Part shown: positions 1-11,983 of the stretch, one piece after another
Position numbering within the stretch: position 1 is the stretch's first letter
How the letters are laid out: each line of letters opens with the position of its first letter
Assembly: GCA_022496805.1 (NCBI GenBank)
Contig: CM040086.1
Location: 11,596,501 to 11,660,500 of the forward strand
Length of the DNA: 64,000 nt
Reading direction: 5' to 3'
Source of the DNA: Pohlia nutans
Lineage: Eukaryota > Streptophyta > Bryopsida > Bryales > Mniaceae
Program-made: the position numbers and the translations under genes
The notes under the pieces: generated by a model
What the model saw: only the letters and a program-made list of their open reading frames with translations
Told to the model about the DNA's origin: nothing
Database searches by the model: none

Positions 1-1086
1 GTTTTGTTGGCACATTTCCCCATGAAAATATAGCAGCTTCTTTGTCTATCGAGTCATGACTTTCACCGGACTGCTTCCAAGATGCTTCAATACAATTCAT
101 GTACCGCTGTGCTTCAGAACCTAGTTTATCTTACACACCAACCCTCATAATAGGCCAATACCATATCACTATATTACCATATCATCAAAATAGTCAGCCC
201 TATAGAAAGTCACATTTGGAGCTCAAATGGGACTCATAGCAATGACCTCGTTCAAATTCATCCCCTAAGAGCCCTAAATCACCTATATAAGAATTGAAAG
301 TTCATTGAATGAAGTTGCATACCTCTAAGCTCCAAAGGTCCACGAATACACCTTGTAGTATGAATATGTTTTTTTAAAGTTCTAAAAGTGAATGTATGTG
401 TGAATGCTATGAGTTTAATAAATTAAAATAAAACCTAAAGAGATACAAATAGTCAATTGGACTTGAAATGGAGCTTTAAAAGGGTGTAGTTTTTACAAAT
501 TCAAAACATATAAAGTAAGGAAGCAGTTATCTTCTTCGCTACACTAATAGAAGTGTCAATATAAGTATATTTTTCTGTAGGTTTTGTGTTTGTAAATATT
601 TGTGTATGTGTTTTTTGAATCAAGTCAAGTCGATTTAGATGAAGAAGTAAAGAAGAAATTAGTGAACTGAATTCTTTTGTTTTGAACATTGCTTGTTTTG
701 ATAATTTGTTTATTTAACTTGATTTTATTTGATTGTAATTTGGTATGTATTTGTTGTATGTTCTGAATCATGTTTGCCCGCATGTTTGATGTTATGATGG
801 CTATTTTTACACAAACAGATGACTGTTTAATGGATTGGGATCCGAAGAAGCATAGGGTCCAATTTTCCTGCGTTTACCGTATTCTGGCCTACAACATATG
901 CATTGTAGGTCATATTTACCATAAAATATACAGTTAGGACGGTATTCAAACAAGCCGCAACTTTCGTTTGTGTTGCCAAAACCTATGGTACTTCATAAAG
1001 CTACCACATACGAAAATATGTTGATTCACCTTGTATGCAGCCATAGTGTATATTTTGACCCTTTAAGGGTTAATTTTAGGAGACCT
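1..1086. other. AT-rich intergenic DNA
   Basis: No coding region, RNA gene or clear element was recognised. Short open frames lack any family motif. A GGGTTAA end at 1067-1073 is probably the right terminus of a decayed TTAA-type element whose left end I cannot find. Confidence 0.5.
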
Positions 1087-1297
1087 TTAATCCTTAAAGG
1101 ACCGATGGGGATAGTTGATACGTTGGTGTATATTTGACATTTGTTGTATATAGAAAGTTCCAAATTGAGACACCAATAGCTCATTAAAATCATGTCAATA
1201 TGAATTCTAATTTCATTTTTGATCTTAAACCCATAAAAAGTGTGGAACCAAGCCAAATACAATGAAATATTGGTGTATAATATTGGTCGGAAACTTA
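1087..1297. repeat. TTAA-bounded miniature element, family E copy 1
   Basis: It begins TTAATCCTTAAAGGACC and is followed directly by a second copy. The two share GGGGATAG near the left end, a central stretch around AAATTGAGA and a right part around AAAAGTGTGGA, so they are diverged copies of one short non-coding element in tandem. The right boundary is approximate. Confidence 0.55.
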
Positions 1298-1526
1298 CCC
1301 CTAAACGTCCCATGGGGATAGTATATACGCTGTTGTATGATTGGGATTTGCTACCAACAAGAAACTCTAAATTGAGATCTCAATAACTCACTAGAACCGC
1401 ATTGATCTAAATTCCAACTTCTTTTTTGAACTCAAACTTATTAAAAGTGTGGATCCATTCTATAAACAACCAAAATACATTGTATTCTATTGGCCACAAA
1501 GGCACGTTTAGACGTTTAGGAGTTAA
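1295..1526. mobile_element. TTAA-bounded miniature element, family E copy 2
   Basis: The left end reads TTACCCCTAAACGTCCCATG and the right end ACGTTTAGGAGTTAA. The ends are imperfect inverted repeats of the type CCCCTAAACGT / ACGTTTAGG. It is 232 bp and non-coding. Its right TTAA (1523-1526) is also the left TTAA of the next element. Confidence 0.6.
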
Positions 1527-2339
1527 CCCTTTAGTGCCCAGCTGACCACATTATAGTCACTGCACCGTTCGAAATGCAAATAGCAGAGAATCCGTGAAGA
1601 ATTCGAACTTCAGTTTTGAAGTTCAGATTATGCCACATACATTATACATCTTCCAGAAAAAGAAATTTTCAATTTGGAATTGTACAACTATCAAAATACC
1701 TATCAACAAAACGCAAAAATACTGCAAATACTTGAAAATACAGTAAATACTTACAAATACAGCACATGTATTATGCAGTATTTCTTGTATTTGGAAGTTT
1801 GTTATCTTGTTTTGTTTTTTTGTATTGTGTTCTCTTCTTCATTTTCCATTACTGTGTGTAATCCGATCTTGACTAATGTACCCACTCCTATCAATTTTCA
1901 ACGTATAAAATTTTGCCTAAACCGTATATGGATAAGTCACTTTCACTTATAAAATTCACAATAATTATGTGTGAGTCTATTTTTGATATGAAAGATTGTA
2001 ACGGAGAGGTGTTGGCATAGGGCATAGCTGAACTTCTTTACTTTCATATTTGAAAATTTAACTCACATTCTATTCAACTTTGAAGTCACACACCCCCCCC
2101 CCCCCAAAATCTCATTTTGGAGCGTGCATTATACAGTTCAAATACATACTATAATCTTCCGATCCCACCGATGGATGATTCTCAAATTTTAATAAAATGT
2201 GTGCTCTCAAGTTGAGAACGGAATTGTACAGCTACTTTCTAATTTAATATATTCTATTTCTGATAATCTCAATCACAGTGGAAAAACCCACTGAAATTCA
2301 GAGCTCCCAGCTACAGTACCCTGGGCACTAAAGGGTTAA
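1523..2339. mobile_element. 817-bp non-autonomous DNA transposon, TTAA target, family M copy 1
   Basis: The ends are perfect 19-bp inverted repeats, TTAACCCTTTAGTGCCCAG at 1523-1541 and its reverse complement at 2321-2339. With TTAA taken as the duplicated target, the terminus starts CCCTTTAG, a layout known for piggyBac-like elements (TTAA target, CCCT ends). No transposase frame is present. The interior (about 1677-2150) is clearly similar to 62585-63060, so this is a dispersed family. A poly-C run lies at about 2091-2104. The superfamily assignment is inference. Confidence 0.75.
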
Positions 2340-3044
2340 AGAGCTCTATGTACCTTCAAGGGTTAAAACCCCTGTTCAGTGTAGTTTCCTTGTGACGTCC
2401 ATCCTTGCACAGCACCGTCCTAGCACCGTCCTGGCCTCCTGGCGCCAGGAGGACGGCTACTGTAGCTGTTCGCCACCGTCACGTTACGGCTCCCAACCGG
2501 GAAGCTACCGTTCAAAGCTACCGGCAACCGACTACAGAATGGCGCCCGTGTCAGCATTCATAGCCACCCAACTACCCGCGTTGATGACTGTTCACGACTT
2601 TCAAAGAACAGAGCATTCTGGCGTCGTTAATTCTGGCTCCCTGCAGATTTTTATCTTTATTTCGAAACAAATGACACGGAATTGCAAGTTGCAAGAGTAG
2701 CCAGATACAAACCACACCAGTCACATGTGGCCTGATTCTACCTGCAGTTTGAAACTTCGTTGTAGTACTCACTCACACGGAGAAATACAGACATTCCCCA
2801 CATGGGATTTCCACAATTTCCACAAAATTTCCACAATTTTCTTGTGATGATTGTAGTGTGTTTTTGATTTGGGAAAATTACAATCGTGGAAAATTTGTCC
2901 GTACTTCCCATATGGGAATCTTGTATCTTGCATTTATCTCTTTGTGACTGACATGCTTGAATCCAGCCATTGATTCCCATGAATCAGCGACACCCCACAG
3001 CAGCAGTGATCTCAAAACTGGCTAATATTAGCTGGATTTCTACC
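2340..3044. other. GC-richer intergenic stretch
   Basis: A second GGGTTAA/AACCCC junction lies at 2360-2371. From 2390 to 2600 base composition is GC-richer, with a perfect 18-bp palindrome at 2435-2452 (CCTCCTGGCGCCAGGAGG). Open frames exist on both strands but none shows a recognisable domain. At 2795-2930 two CCCAyATGGGA motifs lie in a weak inverted arrangement. Confidence 0.4.
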
Positions 3045-3047
3045 CAA

Positions 3048-3585
3048 AAAATGAGGTTACTAAACATACAAAGAAAGAAAATGAAAAAAAATTGAAATGT
3101 AGCGAGAATGCTCATCATGTTATAAATATGTAGCAAGGGTATCACCATGGTATCACCTTAGTATGTCAAGGGTATTGCCGGATATTATAGAGGTATCGTG
3201 AGTAGTACATTCACACCTCTTCGTCCAATGTGTGCACCATCTGCTAGGTAGCAAAAGTAGATACCATTTATGTGGGAGGTAGCACCCTGTGCTAAATGTC
3301 ATAAAGTGGTTCTGAGAGCACTGCACAGCAGTGATCTCAGAACCACTTTATGATATTTAGAACATTATGCAACCTCCCACATAAATGGTATCTACTTTTG
3401 CTACCCAGTGCATACAATACTCACAATGCCTCAATAATATCTGGCAATGCCCTTGATATAAAGGATATATCATGATGATATCACCTCATGAAGTTGCTAC
3501 ATATTTAAATCATGATGAGCATTCTCACCATATTTCCTGATTTTTTTCATTTTCTTTGTGTTTAGCAGCCCCAATTTAGCACGCG
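3048..3585. repeat. Long inverted repeat (fold-back element), arms about 250 bp
   Basis: The left arm (about 3048-3317) and right arm (about 3333-3585) are complementary over almost their whole length. Matching landmarks are GAGAATGCTCATCATG (left) with CATGATGAGCATTCTC (right), and the centre, ATAAAGTGGTTCTGAGA against TCTCAGAACCACTTTAT. The loop is only about 15 bp. It is non-coding. It fits a fold-back transposon or MITE, and a transcript would form a very long hairpin. No clear target duplication was found. Confidence 0.75.
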
Positions 3586-4060
3586 GCAACTGAAGTGGCA
3601 GCAACTGCATAAACTAGTGCTTGTTCAAAGAGGTGGACAAGTATGTAGGAAAATTACAGTGACTTGAATTTCTTAAAGAATGAGATCGAGCGTAAATCTG
3701 CTAGACTCGATCATTTATCAAATTATGTACACTGATCTGTCGGCATGACAGTCGTTTACAAGGGCGGATCGGAACAGAAACTTAATTGTGGATCCAAACT
3801 CACTAAGTATGATTTTTCCAGACCGTACGTACAGTATGTGTGCACAATGCAGACATGAATCATGGTTTGGTGATCCGCAACTTAGGTGACTCAGCAACTC
3901 CACCTCGGTGAGGATTCAGCTCTCACGTGTTGAATGTCTAGAAGTTTTACGATCCACATTCGGATCATGCTAAACGCTGGACAATTAATATACCTCTCGT
4001 TTGAAGCTTTAGTTACTAGGGCTTACAGTAAGAAAACGGGGAAAATTTCTCACAGTAGAC
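3586..4060. other. Downstream region of the GT92 gene
   Basis: Intergenic DNA 3' of the minus-strand gene. No coding sequence was recognised, and a polyadenylation site could not be fixed by eye. Confidence 0.4.
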
Positions 4061-6134
4061 CTAGACAATGAAGGGTTGCGTCCCGACGGTCTGGAGCTCA
4101 AATAATTTCACATCCTTGACCAATTTCGCCATGGTCTCATCTAACGTGTGGGTGCTGTTATCATGCTGCTGCACCGCTGTTTTGTTTCCGGAATCCACAT
4201 AGAAACTGCACACTTCGTCTCGCTTGTTGATGGTGCCGTGGTAGTGGTAGTACCGAATCCGATCGCCTTTCGGGTACAGATTAATCCCCTTCTTCATGTT
4301 CATGGACATGTGAATTCCTGCTGCCTCCGCGTGGCGCGCTTGTACTACGTACTTGCGGTCGTAACGTTTCCCTTTCTCCAAAACCTTCCGGTACACTAGT
4401 TTCTCAAATCCCCATCGACTGCGCACAATCACACAACACAGCAAACTCAGCACCCGGATTCTCATATCTCCGAGACATGACTCTGAATGTATAAGAATCC
4501 CTGCTAACCCTAACCGTAGTGCAAACCCCATGCCGAAACGCCATTACAAAAAGCAGTAAGGTAGGAGCACCTAAAACCAACATTCTGCCTAATTGCAACA
4601 GAATCTAAAACATGCAGTCATTTTAGAACGCAAATCTAAGCACATCATAGAGCCTTTATTGTATGTTGACCAAAATGATAAGCTATCTATGGTCTACCTA
4701 GATTTACGTCTAAAATGACCATAGAGCCTAGATTCTGTCGCAATTAGGTGCAATGTTGGTTTTAGGTGCTCCTTCCTCAGTGAGTACCAACATCCCAATT
4801 TTGTGTTTCTAATACTGTTCCTTTCAGCCAAAGCAAACCTTTCCATGCTTGTACAATAGCGAAATGCAAAGAACTAGAAATGAGAAATGCAAAAGAAATG
4901 CAAATGAGAAGGGATATTGTTTCAACAGGGGCATTGGCACTGGTCCATACCTTTGGTGTTCGTCTTGGGTTTTGTTATCAGCCACACACATCCCTTTGGA
5001 AATCGGGACTTGCTCGATGGTGATTTGCGTCACGTTAGGATTCTCGTTCAGGACCTCCGACAGGGTGGTTTCAGGTTTCACGTACATGAACTCGTCGATG
5101 TCGAAGAAGAAGGTCCAGTTGGCCATGAACCGCGACCGGAACAAGCAATCGTTCACGACCAGGAACTGATTATGATAATACCCATCGTAAAGCTCTTGCT
5201 GTCGGATGTTCTGCAGCGTCACTCTCCCTTGCGCAATCCAAGGTTGCAGCACCGCGCGCACATCGTCATGAAAGCCACCGGAATCGTGAAGAAAAAAATG
5301 ACTCTTCTCACCGAGAAACTTCGCATGGTACGCCATCCACTCGCGCATCCGTTGCGGGCTGATGTCGCCGTAGATGGAGGACCCGCAGTAAACGTAGTCG
5401 TAAGGAAAGTTCTGGGGGTCGAACACACTCGCATTGTACTCGCCTTTCGCTTCCGTCAACGCAACGATCCGTTCCGGTTGCCTGAAATTATCACCATAGC
5501 TCGCGTACAAAACGAGCTCCCCGCCGCGCCCATCCACGCCAACGTCGACAGAAAACTGGCAAGTAATCACCACAACAGTGTAAAGCTTTCCGTAGTCCCA
5601 ATCAGGCTTCACCTTATGCGGTTTTCCCTTCACAACCTTCCCTTCGGACACCCACTCACAAGCGTAAGGCGGCTTGTGATGCGTCTCCACAGGCTTCGAA
5701 GTGAGCCCGACAATAGAAAACTCCCGGGGTCCTCCTCGGTACGCGCTCATTTCAATGTACAAATGTGTGGCTAACCCGTGGGGTTTAAACACACGAAGCT
5801 CCCCGTGACTCGTATCGATCGCCGCTGTGTCGACGGACTCATGGAGAAGAGACTGGGAGAGAACAGGAACTGGCTTGGATTGCAACACGATCCGCTGCGC
5901 TGCCGAAGTGCTACACCAGAGCTTGGAGCTCAGAGGCAGGAGCTGCAAAAACAGGAAGAAAACGCCCACTGTGACGACCATTGTGTAGACCACATTCAGT
6001 CGCACGTCTGGAAGTTTCGTCACTTGGAAATTGATTGCAGTGTGACATCCCAGCTCCTTCGTCGACCACTTCGGAGATGATTTCTTCGTATCCTTCTCTA
6101 CCCTGACGACTGAGTGGTCCTTTTCCACCTTCAT
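4061..6134 (-). CDS. GT92 family glycosyltransferase, galactan beta-1,4-galactosyltransferase-like
   Basis: Two coding exons, complement(4061..4418, 4951..6134), give 513 residues. The 532-bp intron has a GT donor (AAAG|GTATGG) and AG acceptor (GCGCAG|TCG), and splits a codon after residue 394. The protein looks like a Golgi type II membrane protein: a basic cytosolic N-terminus, one membrane segment at about 46-68, then a lumenal domain. The GT92 (DUF23) part runs from about 245 (YDYVYCGSSIYG) through FFFDIDEFM at 342-350, whose D-x-D is the likely metal/nucleotide-sugar motif, to WGFEKLVYR just after the intron and RYYHYHG near the C-terminus. Plant GALS proteins of this family add beta-1,4-galactose to pectic rhamnogalacturonan I side chains, and the length is close to theirs. 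I chose Met at 6134; an in-frame Met 33 codons upstream would add a hydrophobic leader unusual for the family. Family membership is firm; the exact substrate is inferred. Confidence 0.88.
4560..4776. mobile_element. MITE inside the GT92 intron (GGTAGRRGYACC type)
   Basis: Inverted termini of about 45 bp: GGTAGGAGCACCTAAAACC on the left and its near-complement ending GGTGCTCCTTCC on the right. Flanks are TAA on the left and TCA on the right, a decayed version of the 3-bp TAA target seen at 40652-40865. The element makes up most of the variable intron sequence and leaves both splice sites untouched. Termini and target size suggest the PIF/Harbinger (Tourist-like) type. Confidence 0.75.
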
Positions 6135-6836
6135 GGTCACCGAAAACAGACCCAAACACAAATGAAAATTTCTACTAGAAACTGTGCAAGCTATGAACAC
6201 TAAACCCCTGCAGCTGATCAAAACCACGTACAAAGGACGTGCTAGCTATAGAAGAATGGCATCGGGCGTAAGAAAGGCTGCCCTAGCTAGGTCGGAAGCG
6301 ATTGTGGAGGACCTGACATGTAGCCTTCAGTCACAGGTCTGAACTGACCGTTGCTTACTGCAACTGGCAGATCTTACATAGTGGAGAAGTTCCAGGAAGG
6401 TATTATCAATTGGAGTGAGTATTGATCGCCGAGCTAGCACGAGGAATTCCCAAAGAGACTTGCAAGCAACTCTTAAGTGGAGGGAGTGGCGGGGACAACT
6501 AAGTTATGTACAGCAATGAAGCAATTATTATAACGACTGACGTCGTGTCGATCGATGCCGGTGTATCTCGATCGCTGCGAAAACTTCCGATGTTGTATCA
6601 AAGATGGCAGGACTTTTCTCCTTGCTCAATTGAGAAGTGGCCACGAGTCCAACTTCGATGACTCACTGGTCACCGCGGGGGAGTGCCAAGTCCAAGTGAC
6701 CGCCGTGGCAGTACCGGTACATCTGCTATTTTAATCACGTGATGGGACGTTCCCGTGTGGTAAAAGGTCAGACAGGAGTCAGCGTCACTTTTCAACTTAC
6801 GAGGAAAAAAGAAAAGTGAATGTACAGCGAATTCGT
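6135..6836 (-). promoter_or_regulatory. Upstream region of the GT92 gene
   Basis: This is the 5' flank of the minus-strand gene, GC-richer than its surroundings. A palindromic ACGT-core element (TCACGTGA, a G-box-like site) lies at about 6735-6742. No confident TATA box or start site could be placed. The extent is a guess. Confidence 0.35.
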
Positions 6837-7208
6837 TTAGGAGTTCCGCCCCTCGGCTGACCGGCTGTGGTGGCTCTGTATTTTATCTTGTTTGCAATTG
6901 ATTCTTTCAATTTGTGCCCAAAAAAAAAAAAAAAAATCATTTAGGAGTCGAAAAATGAAATAAACAATACCAAACATATAAAATTGTTGAAAAGCACTTA
7001 GGAATCTCACAAATCCGCGCAACACCCGCAAACTTTTGTGAAGAATATTTTTTTCCACAAGAATGACAAAAGCATCTACGATATATCGATATCTCCCGTG
7101 TCATAAAAAGAGAGTCCGAACCAATGCAAGTGTCAAAAAGAAACCCAAATCTTTCCTCAAAAACAAACCGTGGTAGCCAAGTAAACCCTTTCACAACAAA
7201 GGCTCTCT
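6837..7208. other. Intergenic DNA with poly-A run
   Basis: AT-rich sequence with a run of A at about 6920-6936. Short minus-strand frames show no recognisable domain. Confidence 0.4.
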
Positions 7209-7778
7209 TTAACCCCTAAAGGACCAAGGCTAATTTTCCAAGTTCGGTCACCTCAGTATGGAATGAGTATTGATCGTCAATTATTGAGATTTTTTGTGGT
7301 GATTCTACTCTTTGTAATGAAGATGGGATGGTAACTTGCGTACGTAGATGATATATAGATCAAAAGATACAATCTTGTAAAGGTGAAAAACCTAATTGCG
7401 GGCAACTCTTGAAAATTTTCATACAATGAGCTATGCATCTTAATTTTTGTACACAATGAGCTAACGCCCCATACACACAACTGCCAAATTCATTTTTGCA
7501 AATCCGAGACTAAACTTTGCATTTTGGGCAATTTCAGAAAGTTGCAAACTTGGGCAACAAGCCAAAAAAAACGCAACCAACTTAGAAGCTTATAATATTA
7601 CTACTGAAGAACCTTGAACGGTTGGAATTTTTAAGGTTGTAATGAATTCAAGTTGGTTGAAATATCCTACGGTTGGATCAGTCAAAAAGGTTTTAGATCA
7701 AAAACTATTTGTCTTTTTATGAGAAGGATACTTTGGAGTGTTTGGAGGGAAACATAGTTGTGGTTCTTTAGGGGTTAA
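7209..7778. mobile_element. TTAA-bounded element, family K, 570 bp
   Basis: The left end is TTAACCCCTAAAGGACCAAG and the right end GTTCTTTAGGGGTTAA, an imperfect inverted repeat beginning CCCCTAAAG inside TTAA. No coding capacity was recognised. Confidence 0.7.
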
Positions 7779-8768
7779 AAATACTCACAAGACTCAATTT
7801 GGCAAAGAATGCCAAGTTAAGGGAGCTTCTCCATGTCACATTCCAAAACCCTAGTTGAATGAAGTACTAATTGAATGAAAAAGATCATGAACTAAAACAG
7901 ACTACACAAATTAACATAGTTTACAAAATTTATTCATCTGACATAGTTTGGCTCTCGATGCCACATCACGTGACATCCTAATGATGCAAGGGATTATGAA
8001 CAAAACTCAAACATATTATAAACATTAGGAGAGATATGGGTCTCAAAAAGGCCGCTTCCCTATGTCAAATTGTTGATCAACAGTAAACCGACAACAACCA
8101 ATAAAAATATAAAAATATAAAAATTGAAAAAAATAAAATAAAGTTGCAATGTGGCATGGCAAACGGTTGTCCACGTCAAATTGCGATTTTATTTTATTTT
8201 TGTTTTATTTTTTGTAAAAAAATATATCATTTTAAAAATCTCGGTCAACAGAATTCAATTGATCAAAAGTGAGGGCCTTCTTGAGGCCCCATGTCTCTCC
8301 TCATGATATGTGTTTTACAACTTTTGAAATTCTAATAAAAAAACCATATTGTATTGTGCATTGTGATCAGAAAATATCTATCAAATCAAATTCAAAAATA
8401 ATAATCTAGATCAATATTTGTCAAACCGATTTCAAAGCATTTTTATTTGAAAATTATCAAAAATACAATTATTTTTTTTAGCGCATGTCTTTTTTATGAT
8501 TGATTAAACTGCCATTTTGCATTGATTTGCAACAAAAGGCCTAAAATTTGATCATGAAATGTTCATCATTACTTTTCCTAGATTTTAATTTTTTGATACT
8601 GCAACGATGTTACACACTTTGTGTTCTTATTTTCAAGTGAAAAATCATAGCAATTTCAATCTATAAAACACCCATTCAAATCTAAATAATTCATTTTACT
8701 ATGGATAGAATAAATTAAAATTTGCAAAAGAAAGAGAAAAAAAAAAAAAAAAAAAAAATCCACCCTAA
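7779..8768. other. AT-rich intergenic DNA
   Basis: No genes seen. It holds A/T-rich tracts, including a run of A ending at about 8758, and low-complexity TTTTATTTTA stretches around 8190. Confidence 0.4.
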
Positions 8769-8817
8769 AATGGTGCCCAAAGACAAGGAGCGACCATAAA
8801 ATGATTGCGTGGGTCAT
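8769..8817. repeat. Direct repeat flanking the GTCnnnnnGAC cluster, left copy
   Basis: About 49 bp that match 11281-11329 in the same orientation at most positions (both end GCGTGGGTCAT). The pair brackets the palindrome cluster at 9518-11084 and may be ends or subterminal parts of one element. That boundary role is inference. Confidence 0.5.
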
Positions 8818-9074
8818 CAACGGCCAATTCACTTTAGGGTGAGAGTTCGTCGCAATCCAAACCCAATTTATGCCAAGAGTTCAAAGTCTTCAGTTGAAAA
8901 TATATTGTAAAATATACAAAGTTTCAAATTATCATTATTTCTAATAAAAATATATTTGATGGCTTCTCGTGAAAGAATTGGGTTTCCATTCTTGCCTGAC
9001 CCAATTCCTCCTCAAGAGTATGTTATATTGGTGCCAAAACTCACAAAAATTTAAGCATATTGGAGAGCGACAAA

Positions 9075-9185
9075 CTTTGAACTTTAGCCTCTAGTGTGAA
9101 GCCCGCAAGGCCAACTTCCAACTTTCTTGCAATGTGATTAGTGGAATTCATAGACTCTCGACCTTTGGCCATAGTGTGGACTACC
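9075..9185. repeat. Relic of the family D (CTTCACACTATGG) MITE
   Basis: The string CTCGACCTTTGGCCATAGTG (from about 9157) is the reverse complement of the left subterminal region of the MITE at 14253-14614, and CTCTAGTGTGAAGCC lies at the other side (about 9090). The internal part is lost. Confidence 0.45.
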
Positions 9186-9517
9186 CCTAAAATTAACACA
9201 TAGAATTGAAACCTTAAAGGCTAGTGTAGTAACGAAAAGTTCAATAAGGCTTTTTATTCTGTAGAACTTTCCTGGTAGGGTTCTTTAAGGGGAAAGATGA
9301 AAGCGTTTATGGATAATTCACTAAAGTCACTTATAAGGTTTAAAGATTAGTCAACTCAATCACCCAATGTTAATAAATCTCGGTTCATGTTAGAATGGGG
9401 TGGAATCACTTGCCTATAACTAATTCCAGTCAATTAAATATGTGTCTGTCTTGTCTTATCCTAAGGTCAAATAGTCATCATAAAGATCACGATTCCTTTT
9501 CATAATTGGCGGAGTGA

Positions 9518-11084
9518 GTCAAATTGACGTGTCAACCCTCATTGCTTGTTATAACTCAAGGTTCATTTCTATTCTAAAGTAAGGAAGAATACTTATCTTA
9601 TAGAAATCTTCACTTTAAGCTTTATACTCCCACGTTCTCCATTAAGGCTTTCCTTAATTATTTTCTTAACTCAATCACTACAACGACATTGCTTTTATTA
9701 TATCCTGCAAGAATCTGTATTACCAATCAAAAGCAAAGTAATTAAAGAACAAGTACTCCTCAAAGATGGCCAACCTTTGTGGATTCACTCCTTAACACCA
9801 TCACTTGCTAGTAATGTCGACTTCCCAAGATATAAAACACCCAATGTCAAATGGACTTCATATATTCTAGTTGTACAACTATGCTTTAAATAAGATTCCT
9901 TTTGAATCTTTAATTTTCCATGGTAATAATCTTACAAGGCAATGTACCACAGCGGAGTTTGAAACAATCTAGTTTTACACACTAGCTATCAAATCCCTTG
10001 GTAACACTCCTAAATATACATAGTCGTCACCATGTATATATCTATATCTTACAGGAATTCAATCTTGACTGAATTACTATCTGCTAATTCATTCTTTCTA
10101 ATACACAGTGTATACTTCCAGTCAAATTGACAAACCCATATTATCTATTTTAATCTATACTTAGTACTCATAATTTTATATAACTCCCAGTATATTCTAA
10201 AAGAGTCAAGTAGACAGTTACTTATTTCTATCAATATTCTATTCAATATTCAGAGCTTGGGTAATTGTTCTAAGTCAAGTGAATCAGTTGCATTGTCAAA
10301 TGTTCACATTCTGGTGTGTAATCAGTACCCAATTGATCTTAGTATAGTCAAATAGACACCATTTGAGAGATTTGTTCAATTAGACTGGTTGATCAATATA
10401 GTTTCCAATGTCAATTTGACTACAGTTCACCAAAGTCCAATTGACTGTATCCAATTACCAATTCCCAATGCTCTCAACATGTCTACACAGTCATTGAATG
10501 CAACATCAACTGAGTTACTTATATCAACTTGACTGTAACCTTCCACAGTGCATTACTCAATATTCATGTGATCTCCAATTATAAACTTATACTCCATCAA
10601 GATCTGTCAAATAGACCATGTATGTATGCAAAGTTCAATTAGACAAACACACATCCATACACCATTATCACACACAAACATCCAGACAGAGTCAAATAGA
10701 CATCCAGAAATTCATTCACCACATTTTACAATCAAAGACAGACAAGCAGAAAATAAACAATTCAAGTTTCTTTACTTCTCTCTGTCAACTGGACTGTGAG
10801 TATGGAATCTAAAGATATTTACAAAGCAAAATTAAGCATAGAGTAATATTTAGACTGACACTCCCTAATGGTGTAGCGAGGAAGACAATGTGCTATCATC
10901 TCTCATATATACCATGAATCCTAACAGTTATACCCATTAAGATCCCGGTTTGAGTCTAATTGACTTTTTGTATCTTAATCTACACACCACTTCCATTCTA
11001 GTCCATTAGACTCTACACATTCACACTTAAAATCCATTTAGAGTTCAACAAAAAACAAATTTACACTACAGCTAGTCAAATGGA
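9518..11084. promoter_or_regulatory. Cluster of 13 GTCnnnnnGAC palindromes
   Basis: Eleven-base motifs of the form GTC-N5-GAC start at 9518, 9846, 10121, 10205, 10347, 10410, 10435, 10606, 10691, 10784, 10954, 11001 and 11074. The centre is mostly AAATT, AAATA or CAATT, giving the consensus GTCAAATWGAC. Near matches lie at 9466, 10374, 10524 and 10633. Spacing is mostly 25-170 bp. Sequence between the motifs is not repeated, so this is not a tandem satellite. The motif holds inverted TTGAC (W-box) cores. It could be an array of subterminal transposase-binding sites or of WRKY-type sites; I cannot decide which. Confidence 0.6.
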
Positions 11085-11280
11085 CAATAAGCATTTTTCA
11101 ACTAGTTTGGCAACATTGCATAAGCTCTCAAGGCCAATGTTAATGAGGTTCTTTGTGAATGAATTTTAATTGGGAGTTGCGACAACAATTAATAACAATC
11201 GACGAGACTTTCCTTTCCTTGGATGGAAATAAATATTTTAAAAAATATATATATTTATCTATATATCTATACTACCAAAA

Positions 11281-11329
11281 AATGTTGCCCAAAGATAAAG
11301 AGCAACCACGAAATGGTTGCGTGGGTCAT
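11281..11329. repeat. Direct repeat flanking the GTCnnnnnGAC cluster, right copy
   Basis: This is the right partner of 8769-8817. Downstream, AATTGAAACCTTGGAGGCTAG (from about 11349) resembles sequence after the left copy at about 9203, so the similarity extends with gaps. Confidence 0.5.
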
Positions 11330-11689
11330 GAGGAGTGAGACAATATAATTGAAACCTTGGAGGCTAGCTATTCAAAAGAACATTGAGCATTGCAATATGT
11401 CATACTCTTCCACTACATGAGTCCAAATGCTCTTAGGGCCAACATTGTTGAGCTTCCTTGCAGCCTTTTTCTAGCAGGTGAAATATAGCCATAAAGCAAA
11501 ATAAGTTTTAGAACAAAAATTAAATTTGGAAGCAAAACTCATTTCTTTATCGTTAAAATACTCATCATTGTTGATATAATTAATTTCATCCATTTGAGCA
11601 AATCCTCATTCAATTACCATGACTTCATCCGAAATCTAAACGAAAAATGCTAACAATGTTTATTGTTTCTTTACCACCAAAGGAAGAGA

Positions 11690-11983
11690 TTACTTTGTTT
11701 TCAACGAGTTACGTGGTTGAACAGTATTACCAAGCCGTAAAAGTGTAAATACTAAGGCAGAGACTACGCGACTAGCCGGTTGTTTCAATGGAGCCACCTG
11801 TTGGCAAAAATGAAAAATTGCTGACTCTTCTTCGCCTTGTGAACGGATTCCAGTTGGCGGGTTATGACAACAATAAATTACAACCGCCGAGACTTTCCTC
11901 GCAGGGGGGGTTAGGTGTCGGTGGAGAAAAAGCCGCTGACGAATGCATTCCTTTCTCACATTCCATACAGTAAAGTTTGATTT
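11690..11983. other. Intergenic DNA with a repeated 50-bp block
   Basis: The block GACAACAATAAATTACAACC...GAGACTTTCCT (about 11865-11900) is a diverged copy of 11178-11215. No gene was recognised. The sequence is GC-richer than its surroundings. Confidence 0.35.

Noticed and set aside
4824..4950. Extension of GT92 exon 1 past the donor (hydrophobic tail)
   Set aside because: The frame runs into the intron; splicing at 4950 joins perfectly to the conserved WGFEKLVYR stretch.
4849..5774. Long plus-strand open frames opposite the GT92 gene
   Set aside because: They are antisense shadows of GC-rich minus-strand coding sequence; the minus strand carries the family motifs and splice sites.
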